Of a DNA stretch of 64,000 nt, positions 63,301 through 64,000 are shown in pieces. Every line of letters starts with the position of its first letter. The first letter of the stretch is position 1. Below the pieces are notes generated by a model. That model ran no database searches, was not told the DNA's origin, and was given only the letters and a program-made list of their open reading frames with translations. The stretch is from Algivirga pacifica (GTDB lineage Bacteria > Bacteroidota > Bacteroidia > Cytophagales > Flammeovirgaceae): contig NZ_BAABJX010000021.1 in NCBI RefSeq assembly GCF_039543525.1, positions 1 through 64,000 of the forward strand, written 5' to 3'. The translations under genes and the position numbers were made by a program.

Positions 63301-64000
63301 TTGTTAACTCCGAAAGGATAATCCATTAGAACAAGGATTGCGACCCATCCATGCCTTTAGAGATAAATTTCTCATGAGCTCCGAAAGGATAATCCATTAG
63401 AACAAGGATTGCGACGACTTTCTTTAGTTTTCTAGGGTCTATATTAATTTTACTCCGAAAGGATAATCCATTAGAACAAGGATTGCGACGGTTACTAGGA
63501 ATCCTAGACTTACCATTTAACAATGTCTCCGAAAGGATAATCCATTAGAACAAGGATTGCGACCTTATTCTAGACTTGCTGAGTCCATTATTGGATTGAC
63601 TCCGAAAGGATAATCCATTAGAACAAGGATTGCGACCTCCTCTACATTTGATGGAATCTTTTTAAGATTCACCTCCGAAAGGATAATCCATTAGAACAAG
63701 GATTGCGACCGATGGATTTTTGTCGGACTCTACATCCGGTCTCCTCCGAAAGGATAATCCATTAGAACAAGGATTGCGACCAAACTCGGCCATGATTGAG
63801 ATGACCTTGTTTATCTTCTCCGAAAGGATAATCCATTAGAACAAGGATTGCGACCATAAAGTTTGCTGAATCAGGTGACGAAAGGTTAGCTCCGAAAGGA
63901 TAATCCATTAGAACAAGGATTGCGACTAGGTTAATTCTGTCGGGCTTCCAGCTCGTCCTCCAGCTCCGAAAGGATAATCCATTAGAACAAGGATTGCGAC
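57313..64000 (+). CRISPR. Type III CRISPR array, 92 repeats in the window
   Basis: A 37-nt repeat, beginning CTCCGAAAGGATAATCC and ending CAAGGATTGCGAC, occurs 92 times (my count by eye), separated by 91 spacers of 34-38 nt. No variant repeat was noticed. The last eight bases ATTGCGAC fit a Cas6-type 5' tag, which with the leader at the left sets the direction as plus. The array continues beyond the window. Two spacers (62613-62647, 62685-62720) recur at 63053-63087 and 63125-63160. Confidence 0.97.

Noticed and set aside
57695..63523. Open frames within the array with repeating words such as VAILVLMDYPFG, NPCSNGLSFR and LRKDNPLEQGLR
   Set aside because: They are translations of the CRISPR repeat in different frames and have no independent coding signal.

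Overview
The window comes from a moderately AT-rich genome that I place in the Bacteroidota, probably a Cytophagia or Saprospiria-type marine or soil organism. The reasons are the protein families (beta-propeller/Y_Y_Y/SpoIIE sensor, DUF5777 barrel, GH38 mannosidase, DUF6909-type protein, WYL regulators), weak Shine-Dalgarno signals, and a TTTA-N19-TACTTTTG promoter-like element before the CRISPR array. The genus cannot be read from the sequence.

Layout. 1-6.3 kb: the 3' part of tRNA-Phe, a WYL regulator/AcpH-like/PP2C-LysM operon, a degenerate acylphosphatase, a radical SAM/SPASM protein, a rhodanese-type sulfurtransferase and a small membrane protein. 6.2-21.5 kb: a methyltransferase, a GH38 alpha-mannosidase, a DUF6909-like protein with a nucleoside-phosphorylase-like tail, an operon of YceI-like protein, propeller-SpoIIE sensor and DUF5777 protein, a P460-type cytochrome lipoprotein and a 1049-residue secreted repeat protein. 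21.6-28.8 kb: a minus-strand set (cupin-like protein, Gre-type factor, two unknown proteins, RecD-like helicase, MYG1/DHH-like protein) divergent from an RtcR-like sigma-54 activator whose N-terminal domain looks like a CARF domain; a sigma-54-like promoter and three copies of a 13-bp operator lie between them. 29-36 kb: four secreted DUF2233/NAGPA-like proteins with an aspartic protease and a protein whose C-terminus is encoded by a MITE-like element. 36-37.9 kb: a second WYL regulator and a small secreted protein.

37.9-64 kb is a large type III CRISPR-Cas locus that fits subtype III-D. Reading leftward from 50.7 kb: Cas6, Cas10 (GGDD kept, no HD domain), a single Cas7-like RAMP, Csx10, a tandem RAMP fusion, TIGR04423, TIGR03986, two adjacent Card1/Can2-type CARF-nucleases, a Csx20-type ring nuclease and a Csx1/TM1812 CARF-HEPN RNase. 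Cas10 would make cyclic oligoadenylate when target RNA is bound, three CARF nucleases would respond, and Csx20 would quench the signal. Reading rightward from 51.1 kb: Cas1, a secreted/membrane DUF3761-like protein, an IS630-type element with a frameshifted transposase, Cas2, three small proteins with similar C-termini, a AAA+ ATPase, an AT-rich leader, and an array of 92 repeats (my hand count) that runs off the window end.

The best candidates for undescribed biology are (i) the three-small-protein plus AAA+ ATPase cassette between cas2 and the array, and (ii) the RtcR-like CARF activator and its divergent cupin/Gre/helicase operon, which could in principle sense a nucleotide or RNA-end signal, possibly the cyclic oligoadenylate made by the nearby Cas10. 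The intergenic regions carry several families of nested palindromes, many with TTCG tetraloops between GTTGA words.
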